A stretch of DNA of 64,000 nucleotides. Origin: BD1-7 clade bacterium (GTDB lineage: Bacteria > Pseudomonadota > Gammaproteobacteria > Pseudomonadales > DT-91). The notes beneath the pieces were generated by a model, which searched no databases, was not told where the DNA came from, and saw nothing but the letters and a program-made list of their open reading frames with translations. Shown in pieces: positions 23,783 through 32,466 of the stretch. Location of the stretch: NCBI GenBank assembly GCA_902705865.1, contig CACSIO010000004.1:89230-153229 (forward strand), read 5' to 3'. Each line of letters opens with the position of its first letter. Position 1 is the first letter of the stretch. The translations under genes were made by a program, and so were the position numbers.

Positions 23783-25981
23783 TCAGCTACGTTTTGCATT
23801 GATTTGCGCTTGGTCTTGGCGCATTTCGATGAGCATTTTTCCGTTGTTGTAGTGGCGCGAGTTTTTGTAGCGGTTGTGCCATTCCGCTTCTTCTTGGGTG
23901 GCTGTGCCTTCGGCGATTGCGGCGCTGATGGCGAGCCAGTATTGGTAGCGTTCGGTGTATCCTTTCGGGATGGTTAATTCGCGATTAAACGTGGGCTTGA
24001 TGATGTGGGCGGTGTCGTTTTGTTGTTTGATTTGTTGGGCGATTTCCTCCTTGGCTTTTTGTGTGTCGATTCCGTGGGGCTGGGTTGGTGGGTTGCGTGT
24101 TTGGAGTGCTTGTTGGGCTGCGTTTAGGCCGCTGCTTTGGTGTTGTGTTTGTGGCCTTGGGAAGTGGTGTACTTTTTCCTTTCGTTCTTGGTCGGCGCGG
24201 TGTTGCAGTATTTGTTGGGCGACGTCGCGTTTGGTGACTTTGCGGGCGGCTTTTTTGAGGCGTTTGCGTTCTTCTTCGATGGCTTCTTTTTGTATGGTTT
24301 TGGCTTTTTGTGCGACTTCGGTGCGGCTGACGCCTGTGATTGTTGGGTCTTCTGCTGTGCAGAGGTAGTTGCCGTTGAGGTCGTGGACGTAGATGCGGCC
24401 GATGTCGTCTTCGTCGTAGAAGACGTTGACTTGTTGGCCTGTGTGGGCGGCGAGTTGTGGGTGGATGTAGGTGCCACCGTTGAGACTGATGCCGGTTTTT
24501 TTGATGGTGCGGTTGCCGGCGGGTTCGCTGAGTAGGACGTCGAGCAGGCGTTCGTCGCTAACGGTGCGTATGTGGCCGGTGTATGTGGCTGCTTTTTCGT
24601 TGGGTGAGCATTTGAGGCTTTGGTGTTCTCTTGGGTGGTATTCGTATTCGAGCCAGTCGTTGCAGAAGGCTTGGAGTTCGTTGCTTTCGATGCCGACTTC
24701 GATGAGTTGGTCTTTTTGGAATAGGCGTTCGCTGAAGCTTTTTTGGGCTTCGATGGCTTTGCGTTCGGCGACGTTGTGGCCGATGAATCCTGGGAGTATT
24801 TCTGCGATGTCGTGGGCGAAGGTTCTAAAAACGCGTTCGATGTGGGGCTTTTTCCAGCCTTGGAAGGGTGGGCAGAATTCTTGTTTGACGTCGAGTGCGT
24901 TGAAGACGTGGCGTATCCATTTGGATTTGTAGTCGGCGCCGTTGTCGGTTTTGGCGGTTTCGGGCACGCCCCAGGCGAGGATGGCTTTGCGGATGACTTT
25001 GGCAACGCCTTTGGAGTCGGATGTTGGCATGACGATGAATAGGGTGCGGCGGCTGTAGATGTCGATGACGCCGAGGATGCTGTGGCGGCCGTCTTTGAGC
25101 ATGAGGTCGGCTGGGGTTGAGTCGAATTCCCAGCGTTGGTTGAGGCTGATGACGTCTTCGGAGGCGCTGCCTTGGGCGTCCATGTATTTGTTTTTCCATT
25201 GGTCTGGGTTGATGAGTGAGGTGTAGAGGGCGAGGTTGTCGGCCTTCCATTTGTTCACCCAGCGTTCGAGCGTGGCAATGCTGACGAGGCTTGTTTGGGT
25301 GTTTGCGAAGTGGGCTTGTAGGGCTTTGTTGAGGGTGGCCATTTTGATGTGGGGTTTGTCGACGATCATGCCGAGGATGTATTCGTTGAGTTCGGGTTGG
25401 TTGTCGATGGTGCCGGTGCCTCTTCGGCCTTTGCCTTTGTCGCCAGCGAGGGCGTCGATGCCTTGTTCGTTGAGTTTCTTTTCCCAGCGGTAGAGGGTGG
25501 GTTTGGAGCAGGTGGGTTCTGCTTGGCGTATCCAGGGTTCGACGTGGATTTGGTTGCTTCTATATAGGTCGGCGAATTCGGTGTATGCGGTGGTTTTGGT
25601 GAGGCCGCTTGCTTGGTGAAATTCGCGGACGGCTTCGATAAGGGCAAGCTTGGCGTCGACGCTTTTCTTTTGTGTTGGGCGCAGTTGTTGGTAGCGGGCG
25701 AGGCTTTGTTCGCGCTGGCGTTGGGTTGCTGTGTCTTGTTCTTGCAGGGCGTTGCCGGTAGGCGTTTGCTTTACTTGCGTTGCTGCTTGTTTGGCTTGGC
25801 TGATGCGAATGGCTTTTTGAGCAGCTGCTGGCAGGCTGTCGATGTGGTATTCGTTGCCTTTGCCGTGGGCTTTCTTTTGGGCACGCCAGTTTTCGTTGCT
25901 GGCTTTTTTAAGCATGCCGGCAACGGTTCCGGGGAGGCCGTTGTATTGGGTGAGTTCTTGTGCGGTGAACCATTCTTTCAT
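23783..25981 (-). CDS. DDE transposase, Mu A family
   Basis: This 732-residue protein is the phage transposase/integrase. An N-terminal HTH (MKEWFTAQELTQYNGLPGTVAGM, end-binding) precedes paired DNA-binding domains. The catalytic core follows: Asp in WEFDSTPADL (about 287), Asp in AKTDNGADYKS (about 346) and Glu in HIERVFRTF (about 382). The C-terminal part is basic with repeated Lys/Arg and Gln-rich stretches, as expected for the B- and ClpX-interacting region. It carries out integration and replicative transposition, making 5-bp target duplications in Mu. The gene lies 90 bases downstream of ner. Confidence 0.92.
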   Translation of the reverse strand: MKEWFTAQELTQYNGLPGTVAGMLKKASNENWRAQKKAHGKGNEYHIDSLPAAAQKAIRISQAKQAATQVKQTPTGNALQEQDTATQRQREQSLARYQQLRPTQKKSVDAKLALIEAVREFHQASGLTKTTAYTEFADLYRSNQIHVEPWIRQAEPTCSKPTLYRWEKKLNEQGIDALAGDKGKGRRGTGTIDNQPELNEYILGMIVDKPHIKMATLNKALQAHFANTQTSLVSIATLERWVNKWKADNLALYTSLINPDQWKNKYMDAQGSASEDVISLNQRWEFDSTPADLMLKDGRHSILGVIDIYSRRTLFIVMPTSDSKGVAKVIRKAILAWGVPETAKTDNGADYKSKWIRHVFNALDVKQEFCPPFQGWKKPHIERVFRTFAHDIAEILPGFIGHNVAERKAIEAQKSFSERLFQKDQLIEVGIESNELQAFCNDWLEYEYHPREHQSLKCSPNEKAATYTGHIRTVSDERLLDVLLSEPAGNRTIKKTGISLNGGTYIHPQLAAHTGQQVNVFYDEDDIGRIYVHDLNGNYLCTAEDPTITGVSRTEVAQKAKTIQKEAIEEERKRLKKAARKVTKRDVAQQILQHRADQERKEKVHHFPRPQTQHQSSGLNAAQQALQTRNPPTQPHGIDTQKAKEEIAQQIKQQNDTAHIIKPTFNRELTIPKGYTERYQYWLAISAAIAEGTATQEEAEWHNRYKNSRHYNNGKMLIEMRQDQAQINAKRS

Positions 25982-26071
25982 CGTTCTTCACCTTGGTCGC
26001 TTTGCATTTTTGCGCGTGTGGATGGCGGGGCTGCTAGGCTTTGGGTTATCGTTCACGTGCGTGGGTCGCGT

Positions 26072-26341
26072 TTATGCGACATTTCGGTGAATTGATGGCC
26101 GAATTTTGGTAGGCTCTTTGTATCGACTGGGCCAGATTTCTTTGGCGGGTTTGCCGAGTGCGTCGGCTACAATGGCTTCTACTTTGGGGTATTTCATTCG
26201 GAATACGTTGAGGAAGGTGCGGGGCTTGTAGCCATTGGCTTCGGCTAGCGCTTTGATGCTTCCGTATTGTTTGCGGATGGCTGCCTTTATGTCTTCTGGA
26301 TGCCAGTCTGTGTTGGATGGGTGAGTTTTTGACTTGCTCAT
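26072..26341 (-). CDS. ner: Ner-like early repressor
   Basis: This 89-residue protein matches Ner/Nlp DNA-binding proteins: DWHPEDIKAAIRKQYGSIKALAEANGY followed by the HTH and the helix YPKVEAIVADALGKPAKEIWPSRY. Ner dampens both the early operon and the c gene in Mu. It is the first gene of the early operon and diverges from the repressor at 26523, with the control region between them. Confidence 0.9.
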   Translation of the reverse strand: MSKSKTHPSNTDWHPEDIKAAIRKQYGSIKALAEANGYKPRTFLNVFRMKYPKVEAIVADALGKPAKEIWPSRYKEPTKIRPSIHRNVA

Positions 26342-26522
26342 TTTTTTGGCCTTGTCTTTAGCGACTTTTCGTTAGTTCGCGCTTTTGCGGGTTGCGGTAA
26401 CTACTGGTGCTAAAGTTATTTCATAAACGCGAGTATGTAAAGTCAAAAGCGCTAGTTTATTTGTCATATTCGCAAGTGTCGGGTCGCATTAAGGGGATTT
26501 CCTTTGCAACTCAATGACTTAA
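26342..26522. promoter_or_regulatory. Divergent early/repressor control region
   Basis: This 181-base spacer separates ner (leftward) and the repressor (rightward). It holds a long-spaced inverted repeat: GCGCTTTTG at 26379-26387 and CAAAAGCGC at 26444-26452. A related half-site TAGCGACTTTTCG lies at 26359-26371. These are good candidates for operators bound by the repressor or Ner. Promoter hexamers were not assigned with confidence. Confidence 0.6.
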
Positions 26523-27236
26523 ATGGAATCTAAACTGTTCATGTATGATGAAGATAAAGTTGATATTCGTGAAAATGGAATATCAACTCGCATAAATGAG
26601 ATTGCATCTGCGGTTGGCGGTAAAAAGCAGCTCGCGAAAATGACAGGTGTGTCTGAATCGCAACTGCACCGCTATGTGTCAGATGATCACGATCTGAAAT
26701 TGACGGTGTTGCTCGCTATGGCTGAGGCTGGTGGCGTGAATCTGTTGTGGCTGGCTACCGGTGAGGGCCCTCGGTCTATGGATGACTCGGGGGTTGTGGC
26801 CGTTCCTAAGGATGAGCTGGCTGAATTCGCGCTGATTCCTGGCTATGACATCCAGGTGTCGGCGGGGCACGGCGCTTTTCCTGATTCCGAACAACCTACG
26901 CGACGTTTGGCTTTCAGGCATAGGTGGCTGAAGTTCAGGGGGCTGAGTGAGAACGACTTGGTGCTTGTGTATGCTTCCGGCGATTCGATGGAGCCGACTA
27001 TTAGTAACAACAATACGCTGATGGTCGATACCAGTGATACCAAGCTTTTAGACGGATCAGTTTATGTGATTCGTCATGATGGCCATTTATTGGTTAAGCG
27101 CACGCAGTATGCGCCTGGGCAGGGCGTTTGGTTGATCAGTGATAATAAACAGTATGAAAAACTACTGGTTAATATTGATGAAACCCCTGATATGGAGGTA
27201 GTTGGACGTGTTGTTTGGATCGGTCGTGATATGTGA
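26523..27236 (+). CDS. LexA-like phage repressor (HTH plus S24 peptidase)
   Basis: This 237-residue protein has an N-terminal XRE-type HTH (QLAKMTGVSESQLHRYVS, about 37-54) and a C-terminal S24 peptidase. Nucleophile Ser is in ASGDSMEP (Ser155) and the general base Lys in HLLVKRTQ (Lys192). The probable self-cleavage site is Ala-Gly in VSAGHGAF (114-115). It keeps the prophage silent and should be cleaved upon RecA activation, so induction is SOS-linked. Mu's own c repressor is a different, Clp-sensitive family, so this is the lambda-like variant found in some Mu-like phages. Confidence 0.9.
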   Translation: MESKLFMYDEDKVDIRENGISTRINEIASAVGGKKQLAKMTGVSESQLHRYVSDDHDLKLTVLLAMAEAGGVNLLWLATGEGPRSMDDSGVVAVPKDELAEFALIPGYDIQVSAGHGAFPDSEQPTRRLAFRHRWLKFRGLSENDLVLVYASGDSMEPTISNNNTLMVDTSDTKLLDGSVYVIRHDGHLLVKRTQYAPGQGVWLISDNKQYEKLLVNIDETPDMEVVGRVVWIGRDM

Positions 27237-27239
27237 TCG

Positions 27240-27417
27240 ATTTTAGTCTCAGATGATTTGCGGCTTTTTATGGCCGGTGCTTAAAAGCATCTGCACATCA
27301 TCTGAGACAAAATAATTTATTAATAAAAGATCTGCCGTTCAAAGCCGCATCGTCTGGGCCTTCTTCCGTTTGTTTCCGTTTACTTCCACATTCTTCCGGT
27401 TTAGCCAAGTAATCTCA
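27240..27417. other. Probable left end (attL side) of Mu-like prophage
   Basis: After the repressor stop there is no gene for about 180 bases. It contains an imperfect inverted pair (27244-27260 and 27292-27311, core ATCATCTGAGAC). Then comes a run of TTCCGTTT-like repeats (CTTCCGTTTGTTTCCGTTT, CTTCCACATTCTTCCGGTTT) spaced about 11 bases, as expected of transposase-binding sites. The element plausibly ends with ...AATCTCA at 27417, since transposon ends finish in CA on this strand; the next bases reopen an integrase reading frame. The exact junction could shift to about 27422. Confidence 0.55.
27246..27308. repeat. Inverted repeat GTCTCAGATGAT / ATCATCTGAGAC
   Basis: Twelve-base arms at 27246-27257 and 27297-27308 are perfect complements. 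Similarity extends outwards as AAA and inwards as GCA/TGC with single mismatches. The arms are separated by 39 bases. A weaker third copy (TCTCAGGTCAT) straddles the proposed prophage end at 27414-27424. They may be transposase end-binding sites or a terminator for the repressor gene; the wide loop makes the former more likely. Confidence 0.6.
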
Positions 27418-28517
27418 GGTCATATGAGGGGTTACAACAGGCACGGGAAAAGACCTTTGAGGCGCGGAAGCTGTTAGATGAGGGTGTCGATCCGGCAGCT
27501 CAGCGCAAACAGCAAAAGATCGAAACCCAAATAGCGCTCGGCAACACCTTTGAGGCATTGGCCGAGGAGTGGTGGCATCATCAAAAAGACGTCTGGAAGG
27601 AAAGCCACGCAAAACGTGTTTGGACGCGTCTTAAAATCAACGTATTTCCGTTAATTGGACAACACCCTGTTTCTGACCTGAAGCCTCAGGAAATCATCTT
27701 AGTTGTTCGAGCCATAGAGAAAAAGGATGCGCTGGATGTTGCTCAGCGTGTTCTGCAGGACATTAACCGCGTTTGTCGTTACTGCGTTCAAACTGGGCGA
27801 TTAGCGAGTAATCCGGCCTCCGAGCTGGCGGGCATTCTAAAAGCGCGAAAAACCGAACATCGAGCTTCGTTGTCGCGTGATGAATTGCCAGCCTTTCTTC
27901 GAGTGTTACCAGAGTACGATGCGCAAGGACGTGTATTAACGCGACTCGCAATTGAACTGTTAGTTCTTACCTTTGTTCGCCCCGGTGAGTTGCGCGGTGC
28001 GCGATGGGATGAAATAGATTGGGATGATTCTCTATGGCGTATTCCCGCAGACAGGATGAAAATGGGCGTAGAGCACATCGTTCCTTTGTCTAAGCAAAGT
28101 ATCGCAGTATTGCAGGCTATTCAGGTGATTAGTGGTCGTCTGGATCTCGTCTTTCCATCAGAACGCAGACGGCATGAGCCGATGTCGGATAATACGATGC
28201 GCCGTGCAATCTTCAGGCTGGGTTTTGATGGTAGTAAGCCTGGGAAGGGCAAGGTAACGCCGCATGGCTTTCGCGCGACAGCTTCCTCGATACTCAATGA
28301 ACAGGGCTTTAACCCTGATGCAATAGAGCGTCAGCTCTCCCATATGGAGCGAAACGGCGTGCGCGCTGCGTATACGCACCATGCGCGCTACAAAGAAGAA
28401 AGGCGAGAGATCATGCAGTGGTGGGCTGATTATTTGGATAAGCTCCGCCGACGATCGCTAGTGTGTGAATTGCCAGGGTGCCAAATGTCTAGTGGTTCGG
28501 TCGGTGAGCCAATCTGA
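27418..28517 (+). pseudogene. Tyrosine integrase (P4 type), 5'-truncated by prophage
   Basis: A frame opens at the prophage junction as SYEGLQQAREKTFEARKLLD, continues EGVDPAAQRKQQKIETQ and runs to 28517. This is the interior of a P4-type integrase: the arm-binding domain is missing its first 70-80 residues. The catalytic domain is intact, with Arg in FVRPGELRGARWDEIDW, the HGFRATASSIL box, and Tyr in RAAYTHHARYKEERR. No start with a ribosome site is present, so it is probably not expressed. It marks the end of an older island covering the genes to the right. Confidence 0.8.
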
Positions 28518-28536
28518 GTTGTAGAAGTTTCTACAC

Positions 28537-29229
28537 CTAAATAATTGATCTCAGTTTAATCATGATTCGTTCGTCAGCCGTTGCCATCGATTTTTGTGTT
28601 AGCGTAGCTGAGTGTTCGTCGATGTATTTGCTCGGTTTCTCGTGCGGGAAGGGCAGATTTCCGTGCTCTAGATGGAGTTGGTAGTCATTCAGCTCGAGGA
28701 GCCAATTTTCGGCTTGCTGTTTCCAAAGCAAGGTTTCATGGCCCTTGGCTTCTAGGCGTTTCTTGAGCTCCTCGTTCTCATGCTGGTATTTCTCAATTTG
28801 TTTGTCGATGTTGTGATGCCTCTGTTTTTGCTCAGCTGATCTCCGGTCTTTTTCGGCCTTTAGTTTCATTTCATATTCGGTTTTAAGCCCGTAAGCATAG
28901 TTAACTAAATACTCAATTTTGGCCTCGTGTGTCATTCCAGGAAGTAGCCTCTTAAGCCGGTCTTTTGCTGCCTTTGTTAGATAGGCTTGGATCGGTTTTT
29001 TTCCTTCACGACTCTTATTTTTACGACTCTTGTATTTGGCCCAGGCGTTCTCGAGCTTTCTCATTTCCTGGTCCGGCAGGTAGACATGAGATAGGTCTGG
29101 CTGACCTCCAGATGTAATAGGCGGATTAGCGTGGTTTTTACGAATCAGATATTTCAATGCCCATTCTCGTTTCTCTCTGCTGTTGAGGAACTGCTGTAAG
29201 CGCGAATTGTAGGGCTGTAGTTCATTCAT
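28537..29229 (-). CDS. Unrecognised coiled-coil basic protein
   Basis: This 230-residue protein is very rich in Lys, Glu and Gln. The middle holds a possible DNA-binding element (IQAYLTKAAKDRLKRLLPGM). A coiled coil of about 70 residues follows (MKLKAEKDRRSAEQKQRHHN ... IEKYQHENEELKKRLEAKGH). No membrane segment or enzyme motif is visible. It diverges from the gene at 29351 and is convergent with the integrase remnant. Such proteins occur in integrase-linked islands and may serve in maintenance or control, but I cannot name a family. Confidence 0.6.
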   Translation of the reverse strand: MNELQPYNSRLQQFLNSREKREWALKYLIRKNHANPPITSGGQPDLSHVYLPDQEMRKLENAWAKYKSRKNKSREGKKPIQAYLTKAAKDRLKRLLPGMTHEAKIEYLVNYAYGLKTEYEMKLKAEKDRRSAEQKQRHHNIDKQIEKYQHENEELKKRLEAKGHETLLWKQQAENWLLELNDYQLHLEHGNLPFPHEKPSKYIDEHSATLTQKSMATADERIMIKLRSII

Positions 29230-29350
29230 TATTTTTTGGCATCCATTTCCATGACTTGTCCGTTAGACATGTATTGTGACATAGTCATATATCTTTAAAT
29301 AGCGCAATAAATACCCCCAGGTATAAGAGCTCAAAATAGGAATAATACAC

Positions 29351-30793
29351 ATGGAACGTTTACAACCCTTCAACCTTCTGAGGTTGGTTTTAAAGGACCT
29401 TTCTCCAGAAGAAAAATTTTTTCTTGTTGCGTTCGGAGGTTTGTTGAACGCAAATTACGTTGGAAGAATGGCGAATACTCCGTTGTGCGTAGGGAGTGCA
29501 GATTGTGCTGCGCTATTCGGCATGTCACGACCCATCGCTTCACGATGTTTAAATGGACTGCTGAAGAAGGGGTATCTTGATTACATCGATGGCAATCGGT
29601 TGCTTCGAAAAGGTCGAGGAAGACCAAAGCGCTTTGTCAGCTATTCGCAAAAGTCTATCTCAGTGACAGGGCAGCATTCGACGTTTGAAGATTGGAAGAC
29701 ACCGGTCCTTGTCAAAATACTTGGGCTTCATGAATACCGAGTAAGAACACGGCTTTTGCTTATGGTCTTGGTAGTTGCTTCCGATGATTTTGGTCTAGTT
29801 CGACAGTTGGGTAGATCTAATATAAAAGCGATGACTGGTTTGGCCGAGGAGGCGTTAAAAAACCAGGTGAATATACTTCACCGGCAACACTTTCTTAGGT
29901 ACGTCGTTTCAGGTGCCAGTTTGCCTCACTTGTTGGGCAATGTTCCAAGTCTATATTGTTTAAACCTTAATCACCCTGTAATACAAACATGTGGTGCTCC
30001 AGCGTCGAACGTTCAGATAGTAGATCGTGTGTTCACTGATCATACGTATTGGAACGAAGCCGAACGGATAAGACGCTCATTCATGGAAACATCTCGTGTG
30101 CCGCGAAAGGCAGAGCTTCCAGCTGATTATGAGCGTTGGATGAACATAGTCGTTGGCTTCAGTCTGGTAGTGCCTACAAAGCACATATCGTTCTTTAGTA
30201 TTGGCATTGGGCATCAGTTTTTTGAGGCATTTATAGATCTTAGGTCATCAACAGAGGTAGCCAGGTTTCAGGCATGGCTTTTTGATCGTGTCTCAGTGTT
30301 GATGGGATATTTTCCCTCGTTCACAGTAAGCAAGGAAGAAGACTCTCTTAATATTGACGGAACTGAGTCGGATGGTTTACTGGATAGTGTTCATTCAGAT
30401 TTGAGAAGGTATCTCAATGTAATGATTAGATCTCTCGCAATTCAAGTGATTCGTAACCTCGACGTGTTGGGTGCTTTTGATGAGGGAGAGCGGCCTTGCG
30501 ATTACAAGTTCAACCTTGTTGCTACAAATCGACATGCAGGGCCCAGTAATGATCTTCTAATGCTCCGAAATTTTGTTGTGTTCTATCACAAACGCGAAGC
30601 TAGTCTGGGGCCTACCTTGTTCACTGTATATCTTTGGGATGCCTCAGAGCGAAAAGCGCGTGTTCAATCTGAGAACGAAAGAGAAGAAAAGCTGAATCCA
30701 TCATTACTGCTTCGAAGTGCACTCAAGTCACAGAAAGCCGTTGATAATGAAATGCAAGAGCGAAAAGCCGAAGAAGAAGCAGAGTCCTATTAG
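29351..30793 (+). CDS. Unrecognised island protein with winged helix
   Basis: This 480-residue protein has a winged-helix-like segment near 45-95 (SADCAALFGMSRPIASRCLN, LLKKGYLDYIDG) followed by a basic RKGRGRPKRF element. The remaining 380 residues are mixed alpha/beta without a motif I know. The C-terminal 40 residues are highly charged (ENEREEKLNPS ... MQERKAEEEAES). It precedes the Gp2-like and AlpA genes, so a regulatory or replication role in the island is possible. A longer DNA-binding regulator is the most I would claim. Confidence 0.6.
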   Translation: MERLQPFNLLRLVLKDLSPEEKFFLVAFGGLLNANYVGRMANTPLCVGSADCAALFGMSRPIASRCLNGLLKKGYLDYIDGNRLLRKGRGRPKRFVSYSQKSISVTGQHSTFEDWKTPVLVKILGLHEYRVRTRLLLMVLVVASDDFGLVRQLGRSNIKAMTGLAEEALKNQVNILHRQHFLRYVVSGASLPHLLGNVPSLYCLNLNHPVIQTCGAPASNVQIVDRVFTDHTYWNEAERIRRSFMETSRVPRKAELPADYERWMNIVVGFSLVVPTKHISFFSIGIGHQFFEAFIDLRSSTEVARFQAWLFDRVSVLMGYFPSFTVSKEEDSLNIDGTESDGLLDSVHSDLRRYLNVMIRSLAIQVIRNLDVLGAFDEGERPCDYKFNLVATNRHAGPSNDLLMLRNFVVFYHKREASLGPTLFTVYLWDASERKARVQSENEREEKLNPSLLLRSALKSQKAVDNEMQERKAEEEAESY

Positions 30794-30908
30794 GCTTCAT
30801 GCACATTGACTTGTTGGTTATTGTTAATATTGGTAAGCATATAACTTACATTGTATATGTTCTAACTAACTTATAAGCATGCCGATATATTTTTAGTTAT
30901 ACCCCTCA

Positions 30909-30935
30909 TTCCTATGTCATTAAACAACATAGGAA
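30909..30935. repeat. Perfect hairpin before Gp2-like gene
   Basis: TTCCTATGT and ACATAGGAA are perfect nine-base arms around a nine-base loop. The hairpin ends just before the ATG at 30943 and includes the likely ribosome-binding segment (AGGAAAACCGGGATG), so folding could mask the start. Hairpins near YagK/YfjJ-type genes could also be replication origins or protein-binding sites. Function is inferred only. Confidence 0.5.
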
Positions 30936-30942
30936 AACCGGG

Positions 30943-31593
30943 ATGAACACTCGATTAGCTAACAATACCAATCTATCCCTTCATAACCGTTCAACCTGGA
31001 ACAACCGACCTGTACTTCAGCAAAAAGGCGGTTTAATCATCAACTACCTTGAGCGCATAGAACAAGTCGCACAACTTGCACTTGCGGAGTACCCAAGAAC
31101 CTTTGTGGCGCGCGTTGATTTGAGGCTTCCGGATCATTATGAGGATTCTTCGGCTGTTTCTCGATTCATCCAGTCCTTGAAGGCACAGATCCATGCTGAT
31201 CAACAATACCGCCGAAGGGTAGAGAAGCGCTCTCATTGTTGCCGTTTGCGATATGTATGGGCTCGAGAACGAAACCAAGCTCATCAAGATCACTACCATC
31301 TGCTGTTGTTCTTTAATAGTGATGCTTATAACTGTCTTGGTCGATACGACAGTTGCAATATGAATCTTGCAATGCGAATCCAGAAAGCTTGGGCTAGCGC
31401 CTTAAGCCTAGATTTTCAATCAGCATGTAATTTGGTCCATTTTCCGCGTAATCCGGGCTACCAGCTAAATACTGCATCACCCACGTTTAATCAGGCCTAT
31501 CAAGCCATGTTTGAACGCAGTAGCTATTTAGCCAAGGCTCACACAAAGCACTATGGCAGCGGATTGAATAGCTTTGGCAGTAGTCGCGGGTAA
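30943..31593 (+). CDS. YagK/YfjJ-domain (inovirus Gp2-like) protein
   Basis: This 216-residue protein fits the YagK/YfjJ C-terminal domain family, also called inovirus Gp2. The pattern is ARVDLRLPDHYEDSSAVSRF, CCRLRYVWARERNQAHQDHYHLLL and AWASALSLDFQSACNLVHF, with C-terminal ERSSYLAKAHTKHYGSGLNSFGSSR. The HYHLLLFFN segment resembles the HUH-like core of replication initiators. Members occur in satellites, P4-like islands and filamentous phages, usually near AlpA, as here. It may act in island replication or mobilisation; no activity is proven. Confidence 0.82.
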   Translation: MNTRLANNTNLSLHNRSTWNNRPVLQQKGGLIINYLERIEQVAQLALAEYPRTFVARVDLRLPDHYEDSSAVSRFIQSLKAQIHADQQYRRRVEKRSHCCRLRYVWARERNQAHQDHYHLLLFFNSDAYNCLGRYDSCNMNLAMRIQKAWASALSLDFQSACNLVHFPRNPGYQLNTASPTFNQAYQAMFERSSYLAKAHTKHYGSGLNSFGSSRG

Positions 31594-31655
31594 GGTGATT
31601 CGATAAAAAAATATCAGGGTTCCTCATGTTGTGTACCAATAATGAGGAATACACC

Positions 31656-31850
31656 ATGCGACTAATGCGTTTAAAAGAAGTGATCGACTGCACTGGCCTT
31701 GGCCGCTCAAGTATCTACAAATATATCTCGGAAGATCAGTTTCCGAAACCAGTGCCGTTAGGTGGCAGGGCTGTGGCATGGGTAGAGAGCGAGATTAATG
31801 ACTGGATAATTGCGAAGATAGAAGAGCGAGATCTTGTATGCGGCGCTTAG
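31656..31850 (+). CDS. AlpA-family transcriptional regulator
   Basis: The product is 64 residues with the AlpA pattern: MRLKEVIDCTGLGRSSIYKY, then ISEDQFPKPVPLGGRAVAWV and ESEINDWI. I choose ATG 31656 because GAGGAA is seven bases upstream; an ATG at 31626 is in frame but lacks support. AlpA proteins are MerR-like activators of prophage or island excision genes. The gene ends convergent to the histidine phosphatase gene. Confidence 0.88.
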   Translation: MRLMRLKEVIDCTGLGRSSIYKYISEDQFPKPVPLGGRAVAWVESEINDWIIAKIEERDLVCGA

Positions 31851-31856
31851 GCCGCA
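31839..31856. terminator. Candidate terminator hairpin between convergent genes
   Basis: TGCGGC-gcttag-GCCGCA is a perfect six-base-pair stem with a six-base loop. It overlaps the AlpA stop and lies 17 bases from the end of the convergent histidine phosphatase gene. A T-rich stretch (TTGCTTGTTT) follows on the plus strand. It could stop transcripts from both sides. The short stem makes this a modest call. Confidence 0.45.
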
Positions 31857-31872
31857 TTGCTTGTTTGAAACC

Positions 31873-32466
31873 TTACGGGATCTGGTGGTATGAGAACCTC
31901 AAATGGCGATCATCAAGTAACTCTACACAGAGGTACCCCAAGAAGTCAGGCCATTGATCCATTGTCAGTGGTTTCTCTAACACGCGAGCGGAGAAGGCTG
32001 CTAGGATGGTGTCGTGAGTCACCCATACATGCGCGCCAGGTTCGGACATTAAAAGTGTGTCTGTAATGCGTAACTTTAAACGCTGCGCAGCTTCATTAAG
32101 ATCGTGAAATCCATCCCATTGTTCTATTCCTTCCAGTAAAAATTGGTTAACCCGCGCGTGTCCTTTTTCCTGCCAGTGACGCCATGCCAAAGTAGAGTCG
32201 GCAATATAATACCCGGGGTCGCCAAGATCTGAGCAATGCTCGATTTGGGAAGTATCATAGCGGCTAGCATTGGCTATTTCGTTGGCGGTCTGCGAGCAGC
32301 GCAGAATAGGGCTTGTCTTAAGGCTAATAACCTTTTGATCAAGGGATAGCCCAAAGGCATGGCTTTCATCCACGCCTTTTGGTGTTAAAGGTACCTCATT
32401 GCCTATTTCTCCGGCTGGAATATCGGGGCGTTCAGCGTGTCGTACCAAAATGAGTCTCTTAGTCAT
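31873..32466 (-). CDS. Histidine phosphatase family protein
   Basis: This 197-residue protein is a phosphoglycerate-mutase-like phosphatase. The nucleophile motif is LVRHAERP (His9) and the second catalytic His is in VWVTHDTILAAFSA. Conserved Arg in SPILRCSQTA completes the pocket. It is the last gene of a five-gene operon and overlaps the WG-methyltransferase gene by eight bases. Its substrate is likely a phosphorylated intermediate of that pathway rather than a glycolytic acid, but this is inference from context. Confidence 0.85.
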   Translation of the reverse strand: MTKRLILVRHAERPDIPAGEIGNEVPLTPKGVDESHAFGLSLDQKVISLKTSPILRCSQTANEIANASRYDTSQIEHCSDLGDPGYYIADSTLAWRHWQEKGHARVNQFLLEGIEQWDGFHDLNEAAQRLKLRITDTLLMSEPGAHVWVTHDTILAAFSARVLEKPLTMDQWPDFLGYLCVELLDDRHLRFSYHQIP

